A stretch of DNA of 21,182 nt from Croceibacterium_A sp039927815 (GTDB taxonomy: Bacteria; Pseudomonadota; Alphaproteobacteria; Sphingomonadales; Sphingomonadaceae). The translations under genes and the position numbers were made by a program. The stretch is from contig JBDSUJ010000083.1 of NCBI GenBank assembly GCA_039927815.1, forward strand, positions 1 to 21,182, read 5' to 3'. Under the pieces are notes generated by a model, which saw only the letters and a list, made by a program, of their open reading frames with translations, ran no database searches and was not told the DNA's origin. Each line of letters starts with the position of its first letter. Position 1 is the stretch's first letter. Of the stretch, positions 6,996 through 15,100 are shown piece by piece.

Positions 6996-8038
6996 AGGCG
7001 ACCCAGCGCGAATTCGCCGCGCTGGCTCCCCGCGCGGCGAATACGGTGCGCATCGCTTATTTTTGCGGACCCGATGAAGCCGGCGCCGCCGCCGCCGCCG
7101 ACCGTCTCATCGCGATGCTTCCCGAACCCGGCGAGCGGGTAGAGTTGAGCGGGGCGGAACTGCGCAGCGACCCGGTGCGATTGGGAGACGAGGCTCGCTC
7201 GACGTCGCTATTCGCGGGTGCGCGGCACATTCTGGTGCGAGGTTATGGCGACGACACGCACGACGCGGTCGCGACACTACTTGAACTCATTGACCGAGGC
7301 GAAGCGAACGGCGCGTGCCCGGTGCTGATCGTCGCGTCCGCTGCGACCGACAAGGCGCGCACTGCCAAGCTGCTAGCGGGGCGCGACGATGGGCTGGTGG
7401 CGATGTTCTACCCACCGGACCTCGGCACTTTGTCAGCCGAAGTGCGCCGCATGGCAGGCGCGGCGGGGATTAAGCTGAGCGACGATCTGTCGGCGCGCAT
7501 TGCCCGCGCCGCCGGGCTCGACGTGCGCCTCGCTCAGTCGGAGGTCACCAAACTGGCGCTGTACCTCGACGCCGCCCCGCACTCGCCCAAGCTGGCGGAC
7601 GAACAGGCGCTCGACGCAATTGGCGCACGAACCGAGGAAGACGGGTTCATGCCGCTGATTAACGCCGTGTTGTCCGGCGAGACCGGCCGGGTGCCCGCCG
7701 AGCTTAAGCGGATGCGCGACGTCTCGCTCGAGCCGGTTGGGGTTTTGCTCGCGCTCGAGCGACGGGCCGCACAACTCGCGCACTTGAAGGGCAAACGTGG
7801 TTCGGGCGGGCGGATCGGCGATTTGCTTGAAAGCGAGCAGAAGGCGGGGCGGGTGTTCTTCCGCGACAAGCGCGATCTGCATACGCAACTTGAACGCTGG
7901 AGTGCCCCCAAGCTCGACCGGTTGCTGACCCGTGTCGCCGCGCTGCATCGTGCGTTGCTGGGAAACAGCCAGGTCGCCGAGTTGCTGCTCGCTCACGAGT
8001 TGGTGGGGATTGCCCGCCAGGCAAGCCGCCGTCCTTAG
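6992..8038 (+). CDS. holA: DNA polymerase III delta subunit
   Basis: Clamp-loader delta subunit, which opens the beta sliding clamp during replication. The 348-residue product has the family layout: an N-terminal AAA-like domain beginning RIAYFCGPDEAGAAAAADRL, a RHILVRGYGDD stretch, a central part (PVLIVASAATDKARTAKLL), and a C-terminal helical domain with GRVPAELKRMRDVSLEPVGVLLALERR and ending near HELVGIARQ. The GTG start (6992-6994) overlaps the lptE stop and is supported by the conserved gene order. A run of five GCC codons (7085-7099) encodes part of an alanine tract and is not a separate repeat element. holA is the last gene of the operon; about 115 bp separate it from the sugar transferase. 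Confidence 0.95.
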   Translation: MKATQREFAALAPRAANTVRIAYFCGPDEAGAAAAADRLIAMLPEPGERVELSGAELRSDPVRLGDEARSTSLFAGARHILVRGYGDDTHDAVATLLELIDRGEANGACPVLIVASAATDKARTAKLLAGRDDGLVAMFYPPDLGTLSAEVRRMAGAAGIKLSDDLSARIARAAGLDVRLAQSEVTKLALYLDAAPHSPKLADEQALDAIGARTEEDGFMPLINAVLSGETGRVPAELKRMRDVSLEPVGVLLALERRAAQLAHLKGKRGSGGRIGDLLESEQKAGRVFFRDKRDLHTQLERWSAPKLDRLLTRVAALHRALLGNSQVAELLLAHELVGIARQASRRP

Positions 8039-8154
8039 CTGCCCCACCGCGGCACACCTCTTCGCAGGTGCGAAAAGCCGGTGGCAATTGTCCCGGCTTG
8101 CGGTATGTAAATTTACTTGGTTTCTTTGGCCTTGTGCAGGGGATTGCGCGCGCG

Positions 8155-9556
8155 GTGAATGTTCCGATCCGACATCTGCCGGCCGAAGTATCGCTGCCGC
8201 GCACCCCAGTGACGGGCCTGGCACCGTCGCGGGAGCGCAAGCGACTGCGGCTTTACCTGATTCAGGTGTCGGTCGACATCGTCCTGTTGCTTGGCAGCTT
8301 TTTTTGTGCCGGCGCGATCTATTTTGCTGGCAACATTCCCAGCCAGCCGTTTCTCGCCGCGCAACTGATGCTGCCGCTGTACCTCACGATAGCCCTGCAT
8401 AACGGGACGTATTCGCTCGGCTCGCTAACCGCATGGGCGCAGCGCGGCGGGCAAGATGATTGGCGCGATGCTGTTCGCCGCAGCGCTGCTCAATTTCCTG
8501 GCCTTTTTCGTCAAGCTCAACACATATTTTTCCCGCGTCATGTTTGTCGGCGGATTTATCGGCGCCGTTGCGCTCATGAGCGCGAGCCGATGGGCGATGG
8601 GCCGCTGGGTGCACCGGCAATGGGGCCCCAGCCCGCTCAACGTGCTGCAGATCGATGCCGGAGGGGTGCCGATGCGGATTCCTTATGCCTACCGTGTCGA
8701 TGCCGCGGAACATGGCCTGCGGCCGGTGCTCGACGACCCGCATATGCTCGACCGGCTGTCACGTTATCTGCGCAATATGGATCAAGTGATCGTCAACTGC
8801 CCTTCGGACATGCGCGCAGCGTGGGCCCGTGTCCTCAAGGGATCCGGGGTCCACGGCGAAGTCACCACCGATATCGAGCATGCCATCGGCGCGCTCGGTC
8901 TGGAGCGACGCGGCGACAAGGCGACGCTGCTGGTCTCGATCGGCCCACTCGGCATGCGCGCGCGCGCGTCCAAGCGGTTGTTCGACATTGCGTTGTCGCT
9001 ATTCGCACTGGTCATGCTGGCGCCCGTGTTGCTGGCCTCGGCCATGCTCATCTTTCTTGAGGACCGCGGCCCGGTGATGTTCCGCCAGCGGCGGCTGGGC
9101 CAGGGCAACCGCTTCTTCAGCATCTTCAAGTTGCGGACCATGCGGGTTACGGGCAGCGATGCAGAGGGAAATCGTTCGACAGGGCGCGAGGATGACCGGG
9201 TGACCCGGATCGGCCGCTTCCTGCGGCGCTCCAGCATCGACGAACTGCCGCAGCTTCTCAACGTGCTGAAAGGCGACATGAGCATTGTCGGGCCGCGCCC
9301 GCATGCGCTCGGCTCACAAGCCGGTGACAAGCTGTTCTGGCAAGTCGACGATCGCTACTGGCAGCGCCACTCGCTCCGCCCCGGCATTACCGGACTGGCG
9401 CAGGTCCGCGGCTTTCGCGGGGCGACCGATCACGAAATCGATTTGTCGTCACGACTTCAGGCGGACCTCGAATATCTCGCCGGCTGGAGCATCGTGCGCG
9501 ACGTGCGGATCATCTTCGCGACGTTCCGCGTCCTGCGCCACGAGCGCGCGTTCTAG
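8155..9556 (+). pseudogene. Polyprenyl-phosphate sugar-phosphate transferase, frameshifted
   Basis: Transfers a sugar-1-phosphate to undecaprenyl phosphate at the inner membrane, starting an exopolysaccharide or O-antigen repeat unit. The N-terminal part (8155 to ~8448) encodes two membrane helices (LYLIQVSVDIVLLLGSFFCA; QLMLPLYLTIALHNGTYSL). The rest (from ~8450, first ATG 8456) encodes two more helices, a variable domain, and a C-terminal bacterial sugar transferase domain with KRLFDIALSLF, FKLRTM, SIDELPQLLNVLKGDMSIVG (Asp-Glu dyad 9239-9244) and RPGITGLAQVRG. The two parts are in different frames. Removing one G from GGG at 8449-8451 joins them as a ~466-residue protein, a usual length for sphingan-type initiating transferases. 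The GTG at 8155 is the likely start but lacks a good ribosome site; the open frame begins at a GTG at 8068. Either a true mutation or a sequencing error is possible. A truncated protein from 8456 would keep the catalytic domain. Confidence 0.8.
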
Positions 9557-9594
9557 CCCTTGCCGCTGGCGGGCAGCGGCGCCATCTGCGCCCC

Positions 9595-10329
9595 GTGGCT
9601 CCGCTCGCCCATCATACCATGCCCAACGGGCGCCGGATCGGCTTTCGCCATTTCGACGGCTCAGGCCCAATGGTGGTGTTCCTTCCCGGATACATGTCCG
9701 ACATGGCGGGTTCCAAAGCGACCGCGCTGGCCGATTGGGCCGAAGCCCACGGACGCCAATACCTGTTGGTGGATTATTCCGGATGCGGAGAAAGTGACGG
9801 GCAGTTCGCCAATGGCACGCTCGGCCGGTGGGCAGACGAAGTTGTTGCAGTGGTGGAGGCAAGGGCCTCGGTTCCGGTGGTGCTAGTCGGCTCGTCGATG
9901 GGCGGGTGGCTGATGCTGGAGGTAACTCGGGCGCTCGGCGAGCGGGTGGCGGGCCTGGTCGGTGTCGCAGCCGCGCCGGATTTCACCGAATGGGCCTATA
10001 CCGCTGCCGAGAAGCGCCGGTTCGCCGCCGGGGAAACGGTATGGCGCGACAACCCTTACGGTTCTGATCCAACGCCGACTCATGCCGGGTTCTGGCACGA
10101 CGGTCAGGCGCGACTGTGCCTCGACCGGCCGATTGCGTTCGACGGGCCCGTCCGGTTGCTGCACGGGTTCGATGACCACGAGGTTCCGTCATCTGTTTCG
10201 CTGCGTCTGGCGGAAGCGTTGCGTTCACAGGATGTGCAGGTGACGCTGGTCAAGCACGGCGACCATCGGCTGTCGCGCGAGCCCGACATCGCCCTGCTGC
10301 TGCGTACCGTCGCGTCGTTGACCGAATAG
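9595..10329 (+). CDS. Alpha/beta hydrolase (ABHD10-like)
   Basis: A 244-residue single-domain alpha/beta hydrolase, probably a cytoplasmic esterase or thioesterase with unknown substrate. The nucleophile elbow GSSMGG puts Ser101 in place, with the likely acid Asp194 (HGFDDHEVP) and base His224 (GDHRLS) following in normal order. The oxyanion region is FLPGYMSDM and a YSGCGESDG segment follows. FLPGYMSDMAGSKA resembles the ABHD10/palmitoyl-thioesterase-like bacterial group, but substrate cannot be read from this. Start: GTG at 9595; an ATG at 9619 would remove 8 residues. Neither has a clear ribosome site, and I prefer 9595 because relatives have a few residues before the NGRRIGF strand. The stop is just before the TPR gene, so the two are probably one transcript. 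Confidence 0.88.
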   Translation: MAPLAHHTMPNGRRIGFRHFDGSGPMVVFLPGYMSDMAGSKATALADWAEAHGRQYLLVDYSGCGESDGQFANGTLGRWADEVVAVVEARASVPVVLVGSSMGGWLMLEVTRALGERVAGLVGVAAAPDFTEWAYTAAEKRRFAAGETVWRDNPYGSDPTPTHAGFWHDGQARLCLDRPIAFDGPVRLLHGFDDHEVPSSVSLRLAEALRSQDVQVTLVKHGDHRLSREPDIALLLRTVASLTE

Positions 10330-10331
10330 GA
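10328..10331 (+). promoter_or_regulatory. Ribosome binding site deciding a start
   Basis: AGGA overlaps the hydrolase stop codon and lies 5 nt before the ATG at 10337-10339. The ATG at 10331 overlaps the site itself and is therefore less likely to be the start of the TPR gene. Confidence 0.55.
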
Positions 10332-10336
10332 TGACC

Positions 10337-11104
10337 ATGCTGCTGCCGTTACTTTCGTTGCTTGTGGCGCAGGCAGCTTCGGCCCAGACACTGGAACACG
10401 ACCGGCTCATCGTGTGTGAGACCCAAGCGCGCCGCGATCCCACCACGGCGTTGGTCACGGCGTCATCGTGGCTGCGCGAAGCGAGCGCAGGCGATCGCAG
10501 CTTCCCCCAGCAATGCCTCGGCTTGGCCTACGTCTCGCTTTTACGTTGGCAAGCGGCCGAGGCGGCCTTCCTCGCGGCGCGCGAGGCCTTGGCCAATGGT
10601 GACTTCGCCGAACGCGCCAGACTGGCCGCGATGGCGGGCAACGCAGCGCTGGCGGAATCTCGCTACCAGGCAGCGCGCGAGCATTTCGAGGTGGCGCAAG
10701 CCGATGCCGCCACCAGCGGGGACACGCCGCTTAGCGGAGAAATCGCTGCCGATCGGGCGCAGGCGCTTGTCGGCCTCGGGCAGACCGACGCCGCCTCCGC
10801 CGCCTTGGCGGATGCCCGGCGCGACGCACCGCAATTGGCCGAAGCGTGGCTGCTGTCCGCCACCTTGTCGCGCCGTCAAGGCAGGCTCGCTCAGGCGCAG
10901 GCTGAGATCCAGACCGCTGCCGCGCTGGCGCCCAAAGACCCTGCGGTCGGGCTCGAGGCCGGAGTCATCGCCGTGCTCAGCGGGCACGATATCGCCGCCC
11001 GGCAAAGCTGGCGTTCGGTTGTCGAGCTGTCGCCGGCCACCCCCGAGGCCGCCACCGCGCGCGGCTACCTCGCACAACTCGATCCCCAGCCGACTGGCCG
11101 GTGA
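10337..11104 (+). CDS. Exported TPR-repeat protein
   Basis: A 255-residue protein beginning with a short signal peptide (MLLPLLSLLVAQAASAQ, likely cleaved after ASA). The mature part is alanine-rich and made of helix pairs of about 34 residues resembling tetratricopeptide repeats (for example LGLAYVSLLRWQAAEAAFLA; AWLLSATLSRRQGRLAQAQA; DPAVGLEAGVIAVLSGHDIA). TPR domains are protein-interaction scaffolds, and a periplasmic location is expected. No partner or function is evident. The start at 10337 is chosen for the AGGA site; ATG 10331 would add two residues. It begins only 7 bp after the hydrolase stop, and its own stop overlaps the GTG start of the LLM oxidoreductase (GTGA), so the three are very likely co-transcribed. 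Confidence 0.85.
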   Translation: MLLPLLSLLVAQAASAQTLEHDRLIVCETQARRDPTTALVTASSWLREASAGDRSFPQQCLGLAYVSLLRWQAAEAAFLAAREALANGDFAERARLAAMAGNAALAESRYQAAREHFEVAQADAATSGDTPLSGEIAADRAQALVGLGQTDAASAALADARRDAPQLAEAWLLSATLSRRQGRLAQAQAEIQTAAALAPKDPAVGLEAGVIAVLSGHDIAARQSWRSVVELSPATPEAATARGYLAQLDPQPTGR

Positions 11105-12081
11105 TCCCGCTTTCGGTTCTCGACCTGGTGCCGATTCGCGAAGGCGGCGGCGTATCGCAGGCGCTTGCCGAAACGGGCAAGCTTGCAGCGACAGCCGAGC
11201 AAGCGGGCTACAAGCGTTTCTGGGTGGCCGAGCACCACGCCACGCCGGGCATTGCTGGCGGCGCGACGGCGGTAGTGCTGGCGCACATTGGCCACGCCAC
11301 TTCGACGATCCGGATCGGGTCAGGCGGGATCATGCTGCCCAATCATAATCCGTTCGTGATCGCCGAACAGTTCGGCACGCTCGACGGCCTGTTTCCCGGC
11401 CGGATCGATCTCGGGCTCGGTCGAGCGCCGGGTGCGGCGGGAATCGTCGCCCAGGCCTTGCGCAAGGACTTGCATCGCGCGTCCGAGTTCTTCCCGCAAG
11501 ACGTGGTTGAGCTGCGCGCCCTGCTGACCGGCGATATCGATCTGCCGATCGCGGCCACGCCGGGACTTGGGGCGGCGGTCGAACTGTGGATGCTGGGCTC
11601 GAGCTTGTTCGGGGCGCAACTGGCGGCGCGGCTCGGCCTCCCTTATGCATTCGCCAGCCATTTCGCGCCCGACCACCTCGATGCAGCGCTGAGCGCCTAC
11701 CGCAGTCAGTTTCGCCCTTCGGCCACGCTCGAGCGGCCGCACGCGATGGCGGCCATGACGGTGATCTGCGCGGACAGCGACGAAGAGGCGGAGATCCTCG
11801 CCTCGAGCCAGGATCAGTCGTTCGTCCGCTTGCGCAGCGGCGATCCGGGCAAATTGCCGCCGCCGGTGCCCGGCTATCGCGCTTCGCTGCCGCTGGCCGC
11901 CCAAGCCATGCTGGAGCATCTGGGACAGGCGCGTGCGGTGGGATCGCCCGCGACCGTCGCTGACAGAATCGCCCGTTTCGTCGCGCGCACGCAAGCCGAT
12001 GAGATCATCACGTCGGGCGCCACCTTCGACCCAGCCGCGCGGCGCCGTTCGCTTGAACTGACCATGCGGGCGGTTTCATAA
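11101..12081 (+). CDS. Luciferase-like (LLM class) flavin-dependent oxidoreductase
   Basis: A 326-residue flavin-dependent monooxygenase-like protein with a bacterial luciferase TIM-barrel fold. Family features are SVLDLVPIREGG at the N-terminus, YKRFWVAEHHATPGIAGGA (about residues 37-55), IRIGSGGIMLPNHNPFVIAE, and FPGRIDLGLGRAPG. This pattern fits the MsnO8/YhbW-like subgroup, most members of which have no known substrate. The GTG start overlaps the TPR stop codon (GTGA). It ends 73 bp before the glutamate dehydrogenase gene. Substrate and physiological role cannot be read from the sequence. Confidence 0.93.
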   Translation: MIPLSVLDLVPIREGGGVSQALAETGKLAATAEQAGYKRFWVAEHHATPGIAGGATAVVLAHIGHATSTIRIGSGGIMLPNHNPFVIAEQFGTLDGLFPGRIDLGLGRAPGAAGIVAQALRKDLHRASEFFPQDVVELRALLTGDIDLPIAATPGLGAAVELWMLGSSLFGAQLAARLGLPYAFASHFAPDHLDAALSAYRSQFRPSATLERPHAMAAMTVICADSDEEAEILASSQDQSFVRLRSGDPGKLPPPVPGYRASLPLAAQAMLEHLGQARAVGSPATVADRIARFVARTQADEIITSGATFDPAARRRSLELTMRAVS

Positions 12082-12154
12082 GAGACCAGCTTGGGGCTGT
12101 TCGTGGGCGGGCTTAAGAGTATGGGCACGCTCAATAAGGCAGGGAGAAACCCCG

Positions 12155-15100
12155 ATGGCGGCGGCGAAACGGCACGACCAGAGTCCACCGACCAAGTCCA
12201 CGGCAGCTGGGCGCAAACTGGTCGCGGCCTTGCGCCGGTGGATCTCCGCTTCGCAATTGCCCGGCGATACGGCGCTGTCCGCGAGCCAGCTGGACGACGC
12301 CGCCGCGTTCCTGGCTGAAGCCGCGCATGAGCGCGCGGCCGGGGCAGGCGCGGTGCTCGTGAGATCGGACCCAGCCGCGCGGGTAACGCGCATCGCGGTG
12401 GTGAACAAGGACATGCCGTTCCTGGTCGATTCGGTGTCCGCGGCGGTTGCCGCGCAAGGGCTTTCGATCGACCTCCTGGTCCATCCCATCGTGGCCGTAA
12501 CCCGGAGCGCGGCGGGCGTGCTGACCGACCTGCCGAGCGACAGCGACGATCTAGAACATGAATCGATGATCTACCTCGAGACACCGCGAACCGACGCCAA
12601 AGTGCGCCGCGCGATCGAACGCGAACTGGCGACGACACTGGTCGATGTGCGGGCGGCGGTGGCCGACTGGCATGTCATGCAGCAGCTGATGGTGGCCGAG
12701 GACGCGGCCAGGCTGGCAACGCCGGACGGGGCCGATCTGCTCCGTTGGCTCGGCAACGGGATGCTGACCCAACTCGGCCATTTGACCCGCAGGCGCGACG
12801 GCAGCGAGACCCGCCAGCTCGGCATTTGCCGCAAGAGCGCCCGCGACCTCCTGGCCGAAGACACCTATACCCGCGCCTTCGCGTGGTACGACAGGTTACG
12901 CGGCGAAGCGGTCAAGACCCCTCTGATCATCAAGGCCAACCGGCTCTCGCGCGTCCATCGCCGGGTGCCGCTCGACCTGATCTTCGTGCCGGTGATCGAA
13001 GGCGGCAAGGTCACGGCGTTGTCGATCCATGCCGGGATCTGGACCAGCGCAGCGTCGGGCACTCCGCCTGAGGAAGTGCCGGTCCTGCGCCGTCAACTGG
13101 CCGCGATCGGTGAGGAAATGGGCTTTCTGCCCGGCAGTCATGACGGCAAGGCCCTGATCCACGCGCTGACCGCGCTGCCGCACGATCTGGTGATCGGGTT
13201 CCAACAAGTCGATATCACGCGCGTGGCCGGGGCGATGATGTCACTGGCGGATCGGCCGCGGCCGCGGTTGGCGATCGTCGTCGCCCCGCTCAAGCGCCAC
13301 GCGTTCGCGTTCGTGTGGCTGCCGCGCGACTTGCTGTCGACCGCCACGCGGATGGGGATCCAGACCATGCTCGAGCAAGGCACCGCCGCCGAAACGCTCG
13401 ACTGGACGCTGCAGGTCGATGGCGGCAATCTGGCGGTGCTGCGATTCGTGCTCGATCTGCGGGGCCGCGACGAGCCCGACGAAGCCGCGCTAGACCGGCA
13501 CTTGCAGGATATGCTGCGCGGGTGGGCCGATGCGGTCGAAGCCGCGCTAGGTGCCAGCGAGGACCCAGGCCGCGCTGCCGCATTGGCCGCGCGCTATGCC
13601 GAAGCATTTCCGGCCTCCTATCGCGCCGCCTATTCGCCGGCGGAAGCGGCGCAAGACATCGAGCGCATCCGCGCGCTGGCCGCCAGCGAAGACAGCCGCC
13701 CGCTACATCGCGATGTGCGCCTGTGGCGCCAGCCGGGCGACGCGGCCGACCAGTTGCGGCTCAAGATCTACCAACTCGCCGGAACGATGCCGTTGTCGGA
13801 CGCGGTTCCGGCGCTCGAGAACTTCGGCTTCCGCGTACTCGGCGAAAACCCCACCGAGCTGACCGGGATCGAACAGGCAACCCTGTACGACTTTCGCGTG
13901 GCGTTGGCCGACGGCAGTGAGGCAGCCGGATTGCTGGTGCGGGCAAGCGAAACCGAACAGGCGATCTGTGCCGTGCTCAATGGGCAGGCGGAAGACGACG
14001 TGTTCAACCGGCTTGTCACCGGCGCGGGCCTGACCGCGCGCGAGGCGGATTGGCTGCGCGCGATCTACCGCTACTTGCGCCAAGCCAACATCGCCTTCAC
14101 CATCTACACCGTGGTCGAGGCGCTGGGCCGCGCGCCGGTGGTTACCCGCGCGCTGATCGACCTGTTGGTGGCCCGGCACGACCCCGCGTTCCGGGGCGAC
14201 CGCGACAAGGCGGCCGCAGCCGCCGACGACCACGTCCGGGCGGGTCTGGCGACGGTGGCGGCGATCAACGATGACCGCCTGCTGCGGCTGTATTGGGCAA
14301 TCGTCGGGGCGATCCTGCGCACCAACGCCTTCGTCCCCGCCGGCGCCGAGGCGCTCGCATTCAAGTTTGATTCGGCGCTCGTCCCCGGCTTGCCGCGGCC
14401 GGTCCCGTGGCGCGAGATTTTCGTCTATTCGCAGCGCGTCGAGGGCATCCATTTGCGCGCCGGGCCGGTGGCCCGCGGCGGCATCCGCTGGTCCGACAGG
14501 CGTGACGATTTCCGCACCGAAATCCTCGGCCTGATGAAAGCCCAGCGTGTCAAAAACGCCGTCATCGTGCCGACCGGGGCCAAGGGCGGGTTCTACCCCA
14601 AGCGGCTGCCCGACCCCACCAAGGACCGCGCCGGCTGGGCGGCGGAGGGGCTCGAAAGCTACAAGCTGTTCATCCGCTCGCTGCTGTCGCTGACGGACAA
14701 CATCGTCGGCGCACGAGTGGTCCACCCTGCTGGGATCGTGATCCGCGACTGCGAGGACCCCTATTTCGTGGTTGCCGCCGACAAGGGCACCGCGAGCTTT
14801 TCCGACACCGCCAACGCCCTGGCGGAGGAGCGCGGCTTCTGGCTGGGCGACGCATTCGCCAGCGGCGGATCGATCGGTTACGACCACAAGGCGATGGGCA
14901 TAACCGCCAAGGGCGCGTGGCTGTCGGTCCAGCGCCACTTCCTCGAGCTCGCCGTCGACGTGCAGAACGCTCCGGTGCGGGTCGTCGGCTGCGGCGACAT
15001 GTCGGGCGACGTGTTCGGCAACGGCATGCTGCTATCCAAGTCGATCAAATTGGTCGCCGCGTACGATCATCGTCACATCTTCATCGATCCCGACCCCGAC

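Noticed and set aside
7085..7099. Tandem GCC repeat
   Set aside because: Five in-frame alanine codons within holA at a position where the family tolerates alanine-rich helix; too short to call a repeat element.
8080..8130. Promoter for the sugar transferase gene in an AT-richer stretch
   Set aside because: A TTGTCC at 8088-8093 and AT-rich bases after it are visible, but no -10 element at proper spacing is convincing, so no promoter is annotated.
8440..8460. Programmed ribosomal frameshift in the sugar transferase gene
   Set aside because: The site has no typical slippery heptamer, no evident downstream stem-loop, and this enzyme family is not known to use frameshifting; a mutation or sequence error is simpler.
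13703..14938. Long minus-strand open frame (411 codons) inside the glutamate dehydrogenase gene
   Set aside because: Low-complexity, Arg/Gly/Val-rich translation opposite an intact, strongly conserved enzyme; a GC-rich shadow frame.
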